From assembly GCF_001723175.1 (NCBI RefSeq), contig NC_064653.1:2976001-3040000 (forward strand): 64,000 nucleotides of DNA. The letters are read 5' to 3'. This DNA comes from Penicillium oxalicum. Taxonomy: Eukaryota; Ascomycota; Eurotiomycetes; Eurotiales; Aspergillaceae. Within the stretch, counting starts at the first letter, position 1. Each line of letters starts with the position of its first letter. The position numbers were made by a program, and so were the translations under genes. This document shows positions 23,088-37,000 of this stretch, one piece after another. The notes below the pieces were generated by a model. That model did not search any database and was not told where the DNA came from. It saw only the letters and a list, made by a program, of their open reading frames with translations.

Positions 23088-25986
23088 TCACCTCGTCCAC
23101 TGAGCCCAGACGGTGCTGAGCCAACCGGCTGGAATGCCGAGCTCGGACGGGGCAGTCTGTGACAGCTGTGCCGAATCGCATCCATCTAAGAAGGCCAAGA
23201 CATCATCGCCTCCAAGACTGGTTGTCAGCAAGAGACTGGTATCGGGTCCCTCTGTGGAAGTCAGAGGAGGTGAAGGCGCCAGTTGAGTCACTGTGCCGGG
23301 AAGGGGGAGTACGGGAAGGCCATTTGGGGCAGAGGCGTTGATCGGAGGTAATGACGAGGAGTATGGAGGCGGAGGGACCGAGGGACGGGATGGTAACCAC
23401 GAGTTGATCGGTTGCAGTCGGTTGGACGTGGCCGTGAGGTACTGAGAAGGAGATTGGGTGGTGGTAGCGATGCTGGGCAGGCTGGGAGGCGATGAGGTGT
23501 ACATGCCTCCCCCGTCGGGATGATGCTGCTGAAGGGACGGCAACGAGTATGGAGATTGGGACGGCATCGGTCGCGTGTTAGGCAGCGGAAGACTAGGACG
23601 GCGATCCATGTCGCGGCCGGGGGGAGGGAGACCGGGGCTGTTGATGGGTACCCAGGACTCGCGACGACCGCTGGCGCCATCGAAGATCTCACTGCCGTCC
23701 GCGTCGCTTTTGACGGCGTTGCTGCCGGCATCACTCAAATTCATCATGCGTTCGGGCATGGGTTCACCGTTGATCGCAAGGACGGTACCGTCATCCTCCC
23801 AGGTGTCGGGGAGTTGATCCTCAATCGATCCAAACTCCAAGAAGAGCTTCTCAAGCAACTTGAATTCTTCCAGGCCGCCCCCCAGTCCACCCTCCCGGAC
23901 GGGCCGCACACCGTTGGAAGCGGCGTGGTCGGAGGTGTCCGAGATGCTGTCCAGGCGATTGCGCGAGTACCGACGGAAGTTCCTTTTGACCTTGCAGAAA
24001 TAGCTGTGCAGGCGGTTCAGCGTGCGGAACCAGCCGTGCGCCATCTTCAGACGAGGTCGCATCTCCCGCAAGATGTCCAGCGCCTTGCGAGCCTGCGCGG
24101 CCCCGAGCTGGTGGCTATCATGACTCGCCGGGGGAGACCGAACCCCCATCAGACTGTCTGGGTCCATGTGCGGGAAGTGGGATGCGTAGACGCCGATGAA
24201 CGCCGCGTTGTAGATGGCAAAGCCCACCAAGGGGCTCTCGACGAGGGCCCCCCGGGCCTGGCAGGTGACGACGAGGTCGATCATTTGACGAGCGGCCTTG
24301 AAGAGCTCCCGCGCGCTGTCACGCCAGAACCCCTCCGGGGGACCGTGCACTTTGTCCGAGGGAAGCAGCGGCTCATCCAGCGGGCCGACGGGCTCGTTGC
24401 ACCGAAGGGGCAAGAATGGGATATAGGCGCGATGCAAGACGATGACGGACAGGAAGTAGACCACATGCATGACGGTGTAAGAGGCCAGTGTGGTCTTATA
24501 CATGAGGTGGGTATCGGTATTTCGAAGTGAGTATTGCAGGTTGCGCGAGAGGCTGTCCTGGAAGCCGGTCAGACGCATCCGTAGCGAGGCAAATCGCGAC
24601 TCGGGGTGCCAGGGCGGATACTGTTCCGTCCGTCGTCCGCCGGCGCACGACCACTTGGCGATGCTTCCCCAGATGCGAATAATGCGGATGACTCGACTCA
24701 GCACGGACTCTTCCGCGCCGATCTCCCAGCGATCAACATCGTCTTCGGTGGAGTCCTTGCGCCGGGAGACGGGGGACCAGGCTTTGCTGTCCGCCACGCC
24801 ATTGGCCGCCTGGAGCTTTTCGTCACCGAATCCACCGATGCTCTGACGGATGCTGGGGATCTGCACACTCTGGGATCCAAAGCTGGGGGGTCGTCGCCCA
24901 CCAGAGTCGGTCAGCCGCGAGGTGCGGACCCGCTCGCCAAAGGCAAAGGCGTTATCACTCGGCAGTTGAATGTCGAGTTCTCTGACTCGAATCATCCGCG
25001 GCCGATACTTGCCGCTGCTCAGGCAGCGGTCCAACAAGAAGCACGCCCAGAAAGTCCGACGCTTCGTCTCCAGGGCGATGATGTCGTCGGAGGTAGGTTC
25101 CCGGGGCTCCAGCCGTCGGGACAAGCCAAAGTGGTCGGCCTCGGCCTTGAAGGCGGGGGATGAGCGGGCGAGGTCGAGCGCCGGGACCGGGAACTCGTTC
25201 TCCAGTTCGAAAGGCAGACCCATCGCCTGGGCGAGACGGATGGCCATGCCGACGTAGACCCAGGCACTCCTTCCTCGGCACATGCCCCACTCGTGCAGGG
25301 CCAGCATCAACAGCGCTTGTACGCGGGGCAGGTCGGCCGATGCCATGCATGCGCCCTCGAGTCCGGCCAGCCGGCTGCGGAGGGCGGTCGCATAGTATTC
25401 GGATGCGGCCAAAGGGTTCGACGTTGTTCCCGGGGCGGGAGGTGAATGGAAGGCAACCAGCGGCGCGTGGAAGCGCGCCGTGAGCGTCAGCACTCCCAAG
25501 GGAATGAGTGAGGACGATGGGTCGGTCTTGAGGGATCCATTCGGCGTGGAATCTGGACCCTCGAGCGAGGGGACCGTCGTGGTCAGTGGGGATGACAGGA
25601 GTCGAATCTGACCGAGAAAGGTTGCCGGGTGGAGGAAGGGGAGGAGGGTTGCGAAATGAGACTGAAAGAGGTCGAAGACGGCCTCCCAGACTTTGGGCGT
25701 CAAGACCGATGCATCCAGGGCATCCATGCCGGCTCGGGCCCCCGGCGAGGGGGCCATGCCGATCGACTTACGCGGGCGTGAGCGTTTGGGACCATCCCAA
25801 TCACCGTTGCGGTCATCCCCTTCGGCCAGGGTGGCCAGGTCCCGTTTCCCCGTCACGCCGATGGCCGGGTTGGATAGACACATTCACGGCCGGAGGATTC
25901 GCAGGCGCGCAGGTGGTATCGATTCCTGAGTTGACACATTTGATTTTACTGCGCCGACACCGAGCGCAGGCGATACTTGAGCGCAT
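23088..25986 (-). CDS. Zn2Cys6 fungal transcription factor with apparent frameshifts in the zinc cluster
   Basis: Binuclear zinc-cluster activator with a fungal_trans middle domain, about 966 aa if both frameshifts are errors. ATG at 25986 begins MRSSIACARCRRSKIKC, the first half of the C-x2-C-x6-C zinc cluster. Near 25904-25911 the frame must shift by one base to read RACESSGRECVYP (second half), and again at G3 25867-25869 to enter the long frame that runs uninterrupted to the stop at 23088. Fungal_trans signatures: VWEAVFDLFQSHFATLLPF, ALHEWGMCRGRSAWVYVGMA, ETKRRTFWACFLLDRCLSSG. The C-terminal 200 residues are Pro/Ser-rich and disordered. No intron with usable splice sites explains the frame changes. 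As given, the sequence cannot make a DNA-binding protein. Target pathway not recognised. Upstream lies the 14-kb gene-poor block. Confidence 0.85.
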
Positions 25987-26083
25987 GACGATGAAACTGG
26001 CAGACCCGCACGGGTCTGGACGGAGGAGAGCGCGAGCCGACTCGGAAAGGTACGGTAGGGCGGGTGGCACGTTCCCATGTACC

Positions 26084-26119
26084 GAGAGAGAGAGAGAGAG
26101 GGGGGGGGGGGGGGGGGGG
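26084..26119. repeat. (GA)n followed by G20 tract
   Basis: About eight GA units run into twenty consecutive G, about 100 bp upstream of the zinc-cluster gene start. Such tracts slip in replication and in sequencing. Confidence 0.95.
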
Positions 26120-27111
26120 AGAGCGAATCTCACGGAAGACACTGCCAATCTCGACCGCGTCCCCGAGGAGGGAGGAGGGAAGGAGATGGGTGGACGGACG
26201 TGCACGCAGGAGAGCAGTAGAGAGGGAGGATGGATCGAGATGGGAGAGAGAGAAGCAGACAGAGGAAGAGGGAGACAGAGGGAGGAGGAGACAGAGAAGA
26301 AGGGCGTTGAAAGGGAGAGAGAGAGAGAGACCCAAGCAGGAACCAGACCAACGGGTTGGGGGAGGGGATTGGGTGTGTGTATTCTTGGACGGGAGCCCTG
26401 GGTTCGGCGGGAATGCTCCCAGACGGACGTCTCGGCTATTTTGTGAGAGGGAGAGCACCCGCGTCAGAATTGCATATGCCGAGTTGGATGAGAGGAGACC
26501 GGCACCGCCGACTGGGGACCGATCAAGTACGTTGTTGGGTGCAAATGATGGCGCTGGCGGGTGCGAAGGGAAGCCGTGAGCACACGCGGAGTGAACGAGA
26601 GGGAGAAGAGCAGAGGGAGAAGAGGGATGGCGAAGAGAATCTGGACGTTGAGAGGGCGCGAGGAAAAAAAAGTGCGGGAATGAGCGGAGTGTGGGGGAAA
26701 AGACAGTCGGGGGAATCGGGGGAGTCGGGGGAGCGGACCGGCAAGGCGAATTGAATTTCTGGGCGGCTTTTTGCAGGCGCGTGGGACGTCTGACTCGGAC
26801 TCCAGACTCCAGAGTCCAAGGGCCACGGGACCCTCAACTGGTCCCCTGGACCTCGGGGGGCCGCGGTGGGCCTTCGGTCGGAGCCTAACAGGCTAAGACT
26901 TAACCGGGAGTCACTGGGGTACATGTCCTGGATCTCTGGATCTCTGGACTCGACGGGTGGTTTTGGGGAGCGGACAGAGAGCGTGGGATGAAGATGACCG
27001 AAAGAGGAAACAGACCACGAACGGCAATAACCGACCAAACTCAACATGACACCACACCTTTCCGACTCCATTGATTTGGTGATTGCTACTTGAGAACGAT
27101 GGGGAAAAAGC

Positions 27112-27135
27112 AAAAAAAAAAAAAAAAAAAAAAAA
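27112..27135. repeat. A24 homopolymer
   Basis: Twenty-four consecutive A within an A-rich zone extending to about 27305. Confidence 0.95.
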
Positions 27136-30100
27136 TTAAAACTAAAATCATGAAGCCGACTGGAAGGTCGCAGACATACCAGCAACAATCAAAAAAAAAA
27201 GAAAAAAAAACTACAAAAAGAAAACGTAAATGAAGTAGTTACAAAAGGAAAAAGGAAGCCAGTAGACTCGGAAAGAAAAAAAGAAAAGAAAAAGGAATAA
27301 AAAAAAAAGGACCACCAACGGGTGTTTAGGCTCTTCGTTCGGAGGACCCGCGATGAGGCACGTCGGAACTGGAGTGATGCGCCTGGGGGCGTGTGGCTAA
27401 CTGGCCGGGTGCTTGAGCGGGTAGAGATGACCGCACAGCCAAAACCACGGCAAGGGGGGGAAGAAAAAAAAGAAAAGTACTGTAAAAAACAACCACCAGC
27501 CAACACAAGCAGGAAACTCCAAAGAGGAGGGTCGAGAACCGTCGTGGCTGGAGCAACGTGACAGGGCCGAAACGGGGGAAGGTTGAAGAAGCTCGTCACA
27601 CGTGAAGTTCAATCAGGACCAGGGCCAGGACCAGGACCAGAACCGAGACGGAGAGGACTCGCAAGCAGGGCTTGACCAACTGGGAGAAGTTGGCACCTGA
27701 ACTCTCTGAAGGACACGGGTGGCCAGAGAAGAGCCGAGTTGCAAAAATGCGGAGGGCAGAGGCCCGAGGTATGCAAGGACGAGAATCTGGAGAGGACAAG
27801 CAGAGAGAGGAGTCTGAAGGTCTGGAGGCCGAAAAGAACGGGGCGAGTGGAGTGGGACTCCACTCGCCGACTTTTTTTCTTTTTTCCTTTTCCTCATTCG
27901 ATTTTTTTATCTTTTTTTTTTCCAATGATTTTGGCTTCTCTTTGGACACGCTCACGGGACCTTTCACGGGACCACTTGTTGTTCGTGCTGCCTCTTTCGG
28001 TCTAGCGGCGAGCCTCCCCCGACGCAGCACAGGGCCCCAGGGCCCCCCCAGGAATCCACTGCAGTCACCAGTCACCAGTCACCAGTCACTCGGACCCCAA
28101 TTCCACTGGTCGCTTGTCCCGTCACGGGAGGTCGGAGATGCTGTTACATAATCGGTCTCCCGGGGGAGCCAATCACAACGCCATCTTGGATCAATTGTCT
28201 CCCGTCACTGGGCGACACAGCAAAAAGACGGTTAATGTGGTCAAGGGTCTCCCGTCCTTGTTGAATAGGGCCCGGGAACACTGCAGTGGAGATGTGAAAT
28301 AAAGACCATCAGTCAAGAGGACCCGATGGAGAAATTGATACACTCTTTTGCATAGAGATGATGGATTCATATAGTGTGCGGCTTCGTTGGACCAATGCTC
28401 CCAGTCCACCAAGAAGGGGGGAAATGCAGTGGCGACCGTGCGGGATTGAAACCCACGATCCGGAACTTCCATGACGCGGTAACACTTTCTGCCCGGACAC
28501 GGTGGAATTCCGGGGTAAGAGGTGGCCGTGACCCGATCTTACCGAGGAAGAGGCCATCCCGGCAAAGCCTATCAGGGTCTTTGCCAACCAGCTTTGCTTG
28601 CCGAGTACTGAGCACTGGAACTCTTGTCGCCGCCATCGTTGTTGGTTTTGTATGGTACGTCAGTGATAGGGCAAGAGTCTTCCATGAGGATCTTATTCCA
28701 CCCCCGAGAACGCTGTCCAGTAGAGGGTGATCCCGTCGTCCTAGACCGTCGACTGCTCAGGTATCACAGGAAAGTTCCCAGTGGATGAACCGTGCTTTCC
28801 GGGTCCCATCTTGTGATTGTCCGCCGTTTTGTCATCCCGACTCTGCTCGTGTCTTTCGGTCGCCCATTTACCGACCGAGCGCACGCCCACCGCGGATCGT
28901 TTGCTCTGGTCCCAGTTCCGACTTCTGGCCCTGACTCCAGTGGCACTGATCATACTCTGGCGGGACTCGACCGGGGCAAGAATCATGAGATTTGGACTCC
29001 TCGCGGATAGCGTCGAGTGGTCTCTTCTCGTCTTCCCATTTGATGATCTCCCATCTCCTGCGTAGTATCATCATTCATTTGAGGGGATCCTCGATCCGAA
29101 TCATCCCGCCATCTGGACATGATCCCTCCTGAAACCTTCTGAGCCTTGAGACTTTTAAGGTTCGGCTCTGCTGTTCCAGCCAGAATAGAAATGCCGCCTG
29201 TTTGTACTGGTTGTGATCCTTCCCCCATTTTCTCGGCCCAAATCGTAAACAATCGCAGCCCTGTGACCGGACGGTCATACCCGGTCGTCATGTCGAGCCC
29301 TCTACCCTCTACTGATCAGCACATTGTCCCGACCTACGATCCTGCCGCCTCTGCTCTGGACGGAACCACTGCCAGTCTGGAACAGTAGGTGATGACTGAC
29401 TGATACTCTACCGACCGTCGAAGCTTGTCCTAGTTACCAGCTAGGTTGACCGACGCACATCCTTCCGATGCACTGACCAGGACATTCAAACGATGTGATC
29501 ACCTCCCCGCTGACTGGGATCTGCACTCTTCCATCATGTCCCATCTCTATACCTGATAGAAAATCTGATGGGTCATCTTCATCATCCGAAACCGCCCACC
29601 GATTCCAAAGTGTCCAGCGTCCAGTGTCCAATAGCTCACCACACGTAGATAATGTTAGTCTCCGTTCCGGTCCAAATCCACCTGCCCCCCCCCATTTCTG
29701 AATCCTGGATCGGAGCCTGATTCACGTTACACAACAGAGAATGAACGACCTCAGATCCTTGCGGCTGATGCCCGATCGGCAGGCGCATCAGAGTCTGACT
29801 CCCGGCACGTCTGGCAGGGTAAAATGGAGAGGGACTTTGAGTGGCCCCGAGCTAGGAGCGAGGGACATGGCTCCTCGCTGGTCCTATCAGACGGGGGTGT
29901 CGACACGAACGGTGGAACTGGACGGTCTGCTCGTACACACAAGAGCAAACACTCCGTGACGTGTCCAGGAGAATGTGCACACGGTACAGTCCACAGGAAG
30001 TGTATACTATAGAGTAGAGAGTCTATGGACAGATCCAGATCATACACTCAGACAGTCATCGGACTCTCCATCAACATGACCAAGTCGATGGAGATTAAAT

Positions 30101-30145
30101 GAATGTGATTTGGTAGGGCTGAGCCCCCCTCCCAACCTCGGTCAT

Positions 30146-30159
30146 CCTCTCTCCCTCTC

Positions 30160-30206
<47 letters not shown>
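30146..30206. repeat. (CT)n microsatellite
   Basis: About 60 bp of nearly perfect CT dinucleotides interrupted by two CCC steps. Confidence 0.95.
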
Positions 30207-30208
<2 letters not shown>

Positions 30209-31068
30209 ATGTACACACCCGATTTGCCGGGCAAGACGCAGGCCCGAGCACCGGCTCTTACTTGGTTCAGTTCGTTATGCGAGGTTTGCCAAGGCCGAGA
30301 GGGGATGTAAATTGCACATTACGGCCTCGAAATGCGTGTGTATGTGTGCCAGTGCGGACGTCTCGGGGTTCCGGGTACATTCCACAGCCGATCTCATCCA
30401 GACTTGGATCGACGCTGTCGTACCTACCGCAATCGCGAATGACCTTTCATTTTTCCCCCCTTCTAGCGTAGGTGATTCTCATTGAATGGTAACTATTTTG
30501 CTTTTTGTCTTGGATGTCCTGTGACAGATGCCTTCAACGTTCCTCAGCACAGAGAATCACTATGGTCGGATTTTACTACGTAAAACCCAGTACTCTTCCC
30601 CCTATGCAAAGACTGCCGTTGAAGCATTCGCATGAATAGGTTGTCAATACCGCCAAATCCCTTGATCCATAGACGTACTACCACCACTTACACCCAACAG
30701 CCCGACTTTTACCAACTATAGTATCCAACATCTACAGTATATCCAATCCAAGCCGCTCTGTGGCCCAAACCGCCACAATATCTAAGAAAAGAAGCTTCAA
30801 CAGCAACTTGAGCCTTGAAAAATTCACACATTGATCAGCAATTAGAAGCCACCGGTTGATCCTTCCCCCCTCCCTCAAAAAACAAAAAGAGAATCAGCCG
30901 AGGCAAGCTAATGCCAGCTCACTCGTGCGGGCCCTACTCTGTTCCTCTGTTCCAATCATGCTCAACCCGTTACAATTTGCACACTCCGTCTCCAACCTCT
31001 CGTGATCCACCGCCCCAATCAAAAGTGGTTCCCCTTGAGCCGAGCTGGACAATCCCGGGGTTCCCCGC

Positions 31069-31092
31069 GGGGGGGGGGGGGGGGGGGGGGGG
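31069..31092. repeat. G24 homopolymer
   Basis: Twenty-four consecutive G, G-quadruplex competent; an A14 run follows at 31162-31175. Confidence 0.95.
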
Positions 31093-34000
31093 CATGGTTG
31101 AAAAGAGACCGGGACCTTTACAGAGGGGGGTTAGAATCTAGACAAGACTAGGAGTGGATTTAAAAAAAAAAAAAAAGGTAATTGAGCGCTTGGATGGACT
31201 TTCAAGTTCTACAGTACCTCTAAGTTTTAGTTAGGAAAGTAGTACTCCTGGAGTCCTTGACTAATTGGACCTCGTACCTTACTTACCTCCTTGGTCTTGA
31301 CTGCCTAAGCCTGACAGCTACAAGATCCGAATGCAATGAACCAATCCATCCGAGAAGAGCCTCGCTGACCGGATGAACGAGAATTTGGCAAAATATAACA
31401 CAGACACGCATACACCGACAACCTTACATCAATTACACCGACAATCAGCAGCAAGGAGATACCGATTATCCTTTTCTTCTCGCCGATACCTGAAATGCTA
31501 ACACTACCTTACTTGTGTCCCCTTGTGGACTGCTCATTTCATCCCTCCCAAGGAGGAGACTGCCGTACGGCCGGATTGATGTATCACGGTGCATATCCCA
31601 AGTGACGAACCAAAATGGTCAAATTCAACCCGGACCGGGTACATCTTGTCATCGGGAGGATTTTTTGAGCGTGTAAGAACGAAAAGAAAAACAGTTCGTT
31701 CTGCCGTGCAGCGAACCTGTAGCCGAGCTGCTCTAATTATGTTGGAACCTGGGGGCTCACGGCTATTATCTCGGTGACCGTGACAGTGGACGATAACCAC
31801 TTGTATACATAGCACCCAGTGTACACTTGAGATGAATGTTGATTATGCTGCTTTTCTTTTTCTTTTCTTTCCTTTTCGGTTCCTTTTTTTTTATCTCCCA
31901 CGTCCCTATTCTGTCTCCTAGTTCATTCTCGCTACGGACCTAAGATGCTTCGTCCATTTGACTTTTTGTGTTCAAAGTAAGCACATCAGACATCCTTCTC
32001 TGCCCGGTTTTAGCCATCTAGGCATACATGCATACTGGCTATATGTATGTCGAAAGGAATATGCATATTCCTTCTCCTTAGCCAGTCAGCCAAGTAGCCT
32101 GGTAGTCACCCCCCAAATGTTCAATATCCTCCCGTCTCTATCGGCCAAACCACCACAAAAAGAAAAAAAAAACAGACGAGTAGATTGATGTCGGAATTCT
32201 AACCCTTCCCGACCAAGGCTTGCTTCGCTTCTCGTCGGCTATCCACCAATTTTTCCACACGAGTACATGATCACGGACCTTTCACATGCCGTCCTCTCTT
32301 GAGGGTGGTAGGAGTGATAAATCTGCGTAGGTTTTTTATGTGTGGGGAAGTTGTTTTTTCGCATCCAATTGGGATATACATACTTGATGTCAACGCTCGT
32401 GATGATCGAGCGAGCGGAGTATGAATAGATGCCGGGCGGGGGAGGATTTCCCTTTTTTCTTTGCCATTGAAAGGGCCATGTGGGGAAGGTCGGGGAAAGA
32501 CTGGATTAGACTGAGCTATTGTCGTACAGTACATGAAAAATCCATGGGGGCCATCTCGTGGGACCCGAGGACGAAAGAGGATCGGTGTCGTCTGATCATT
32601 GTGAGCGAGGAGGGTTGAAGCGGGTGGGTCAGGGGAATCGAAGACTTCTGTCATTGACATGAAGATTGAATGGGGTACAGAAACAGTGATGCTTTCAGAT
32701 GCATTTTTTTCGTCGAAGGCGAAATGTTGATCGACTCGTCTACCGGTACAGGATGAGATGGATGAATCCGGTGACCTATTAATAAGTATAATTTAGTTGG
32801 GTATTATCGAGTGCAGCAGGTACAGCAGCAAGGTACTGCTACATGGCAGACCTGTCAGCAAACTTACAACTACTTTGTTTGTTAGGCATACCCGATTAGA
32901 CGGCATATCTTCTCATTTTCAAAATCTACAGTACACATGAAACCTAGGCACCTCGGTGATCCATCTTTAGCCCTCGCTTTTTCTTTTTCTTTTCCTTTTC
33001 CTTTTCCTTTTCATTTTTTTTCGACTTCTTCCTGTCGAGCATTTTGTTTTGGCACCTACGTTGTGGATCACCGTGTGTTGGACACTCACAAGCTCGCACT
33101 TCAACTGTAAAGTACTATCATCTCACGTCCTCGCTTTTCATTGGCTCACGGGCGCTGACGACTTGAATCATCATAAAGGAGACCCGATCCTCGACCCGAA
33201 CCTCCGCCTCCGACACGTGGCGGCTTTATCCGACGCCCTTCAAACATGATTGGATCTCATCCCGATGGGCGATGGCTTGGCTCCGGAGAATGTCGAGATG
33301 TGAGAACGTGGTTTGTTGTGTTGCCCCCCCCCATTTGGGCGCGCCCGTCTATTCTAGCATTTGCCCTGGCTTTCCAACCCGTCTCATCTGATCTCATTCT
33401 GGGATCCCAGATTTCAATCGCTATGAAATATATCCACACAGGTAAAAAGACTGTCATATCAGCGAGGCCCTGGCCAGGGGCAAAAACAAAATCTACTCAA
33501 AATGGATGGAATTGTGCATGACTGGATGGCGTATGCACCAGGTGAACAGACAGAACCGGTTCCTCCCTCCTCTTTCCCCCAGAAAATTACCTTAACCCCG
33601 CATTCTGCCTATTTGCATTAGGTAACGAGGACCTCTCCTCACTTCGGTCGGGCCATTTCTATTTACCCTCTTCTCGCCCAAGCCGGTTCAGCACGAGATG
33701 GCGGGAGGATGTGGGGTGAATGGATTTGTAGCTCATAGCCATTGCTAGTCAACGCCTAACTCATCTAGGTATAAAGAATCACGCTAATTGATGGATGTGG
33801 TGGTGGATTCATGGCCATGTACACCAATCCGGTCCGCTCTTGATATTAATTGATTCCACAGGAGAAGGCTTTCGATTAATATCAATGTATCGCTGTTGAA
33901 TATCAATTACTATAATCGTCTAGCGCAGACCAATGACCACAGCTCGAGTGTAGTCGGCTTGTTGCTTTCTTTCTCTTCTTCTCCCTCTCTGTGCGTGTCT

Positions 34001-37000
34001 TTTTTAACCAGCGACAACATTGAAGGTTGCAAGCACAGAAAGTGACAGCTACCTATCCAGTCCATGACATGACCCTCTCCAACCCCCAGTGTTCCTCCTC
34101 ATGCAAGGGGCGATTTCTCCCATCACACCACCATGTACTCATAGACGTCACCCTGCACGATGGAATAACACACAATAGATAGAGTCGAGTATTTCTGTGC
34201 CTTCTAATTCAATAAATACATCGATTGGTATGAAATGGCTGTCTTGATGGTCCCAGTCCCTGTGCGCATGCCACATGAAGCGCCGTCTGTCCATGACCTG
34301 TTGAACGAGCCAATGCTAATGCCTGATCAACTGGCATCCCAAACGATATCCGCCCTCTACTACTACTACTCTTAGCCCCCAGTCCCCATCCCGTCATCTT
34401 TTTTGCTGGTCAGGTGCGTGCTAGTGTCAGGTCATGGATTGAATTTGATGGGGGCGGGAGTTCTCGCGTATCTCGGCAGGCATTTAATGGGAAAGTTGTA
34501 TACTTACTCGGATTGTCGTGCTGTGTGCATTTTCGTGTATGGCTCAGGTAAATCACCTCCCACATCCCTCAGTTTTCAACAATTCTTGGTCAGTCTTTCC
34601 ATCAACGTCTCCGCATTACCGACCATTTTCCCTCCCTATTCTAGAGGTTCTCATTGAGCTTTTCTCCAAAATCTGGTATCACTCTTCCTTAAGGTTAACC
34701 CTTTCCATGTGGCCTTTTAGCTTCCCCCCCCCTTTTTTTTTTATTCTCCGGCTTGGGAGAGGAGAGGGGGCGCCACCTGCAGAGAACAGGCTTGTCCTGA
34801 ATGATAATGGACATTCTGTTCGAGGGTGTTGATTGATCATGTTGCCGCGGCTAGAAAGGAGAGAGTTTGACATCTCGATGTAGATGTAGTACAACGTTTC
34901 CACGAGAATGAATCAAGGAGAGAGCCATATATGCACTCTCTATGAGCAATCCCCACTTAAACCTCTCGTTTGAGCTTGAACGAGACAAATCCGGTCTTGA
35001 CGACTGTGGGAGATATGGTTTTATCTCGCTAATTTTCCTCACGATCAAATGATTATTTAAGCTATACTTAGTCCTCATTGAACAAGGTCTACCAGTCAAG
35101 TCCAGTACAACACTATTTGGTATTCATGAGTACACCGTAAACAACACAATCACTCTAGTTGAAGAAGAAAATAAGACATTATTCACAACAATAACTGGAT
35201 GAAACACTAATTTCGCCCGATCTGTGGACCGTGCCAAAAGAGCCCCCCCCCAACTGACGGGTTCTCCACACTCTGGCTCCGGCGCTTCGGATTGCCGAAT
35301 CGGTAGACCAGTCCCCCGTCTCTGGTCTGAAAGAGGAATCTTTGCAGCGAAGACTATGGTCCATGTCGCCAGATATCTCATTTGAGGATTGCAATTTCCG
35401 GGCGGTGATACGAAAGAACCTTTTCGCAGTGTGACTGGTCGACTGTGAGATGTGCTTGTATCCAGCACTTGCAACCGTTTTATTTACCTAAATGGATCGG
35501 GATAGGATCAAGTGAATGGTGGGCATCTTGTCAAGGTCTATGGGGGGGAACTAGGTACTAGTTTAGGTTGAATGTAGTTGGAACTTGGGGGGGGGGTTTT
35601 CTTCTTCATGTTCATTTCGCTGTCTAACCTGATCATGTCTCATCATGTCTTTAGGGACTCGTATTGCTCCGTCTGCGGCAAGTATGTATAGGTTCAACAT
35701 GTTTAGCGAGCAGGACCCGGCTCAGCTTCGGATCCAAACTCATCTTGCCTTCCGAATCTGGCCAGTCCGGGGACGGAGAAGAATAAGCGATCGGGATCTG
35801 AGCCAGTCTCAGTTCCCGTCCCAACACGGAGCCGTGTCCGACCGTGTTGGCTTCTAGCGAGCTGCAGTAGCAGTGGCCTTACGAGCTGCCAACTAGTAGC
35901 TGGTAGCTTCAAGCTGTGCTGGTATGCTAGAGTTACGCTGCCTGCGGTCCGGCCTCTCTCCTAGCTGTCGAAAAGATCCGTCTTACAATAAAAAGAAAAG
36001 CTCTAGGACTACAGCAGGTAAACCAGTAAAGCGCAAGAATCACAGACTTACTCCTATCATCGAATTGTCGTATGGTGCACGCAGCGCCCGTCTTCTCTAA
36101 ACTCGACCCAGTCCGGGCCCGATTCAACACCGAAAAATCACTTGGTGATATGGGTTGTACCCTTCTTCTGCTTCTTCTTTCTATTCTTTTTTTGCCACCA
36201 ATTTCCAAATTCCCCCCATTTCCAACCCCATCGGCCCGACCGGGAGCAAGAGAGAAAGGCAGAAAGGAAAACCGTAGGCAAAGACAGAGCCACTAATCCA
36301 ACCGTTTTCCACATGTCCACTCCTCCGCCCACCTTTTTTTTTCCCCACGTGAACCTGCCAATTAGTGATGTTTGTGTCTTTTCTCGCAATTCGTTCCTCT
36401 TCTCTTTCTCTCTCCCCCCCCCCACGGAATTCCCCACATCGGCCTCGGCTAATATTCAATCGAGAAAGTGGGAGACACTTTTGCTCCGGCAGAATCCCGA
36501 GTCCGAATCGTACACGGGAGGCGATGGACTATGTCCTGTTTTGAGAGGAGGTGATGTACCAGGGGAGAACCTGGTTGAGTTTGGGTTTGGTCTGAACCAA
36601 GTGTGTGAAATACTTTTCAGGTAGTGGATTTCTACATGGAGAACATCATTCATATCTGGGTGGTCCTTGGATCCTGCGTCACGGGAGAAAATACAGAGGT
36701 CATTTATCAGTCTAGTATAGACGAGATGAGGAAAGTGATTTCGAGAGTGTGCGGGCGCACACGACACACGCTAGCATCGACATTCAACCGTCCGTGTCTT
36801 CAATTGTGATTATTTCTACTCCGTTGCCTCGGCCATATTCTGTATAGGGAATCATGTCCCAAATACAGGAGTGGTGTGTCTGGTTCAAAAAAAAAAACTC
36901 TCCCGGCTTCCGGGCTCTCGTGTGGACGGAAATTTTAGGTTCCGCTGGCGGAGAATTTGTCTCAATCTCTTTCGCGGACTAAATTGATCGAGCCAAAATA

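Noticed and set aside
23520..24530. 336-codon plus-strand open frame
   Set aside because: Antisense shadow of the zinc-cluster regulator; high-GC third positions keep it open.
25586..26446. 286-codon plus-strand open frame rich in Arg/Glu/Gly
   Set aside because: Low-complexity translation of GA-rich DNA opposite the regulator's 5' end.
28425..28510. tRNA-like T-arm on the minus strand (GTGGGTTTCAATCCCGC)
   Set aside because: Conserved C56 is missing and the 5' acceptor strand does not pair; no cloverleaf.
29146..29388. 80-codon plus-strand open frame ending in a plausible short peptide (MSSPLPSTDQHIVPTYD)
   Set aside because: Non-ATG opening, no donor at its end that keeps frame and no downstream exon found; could still be a small orphan gene.
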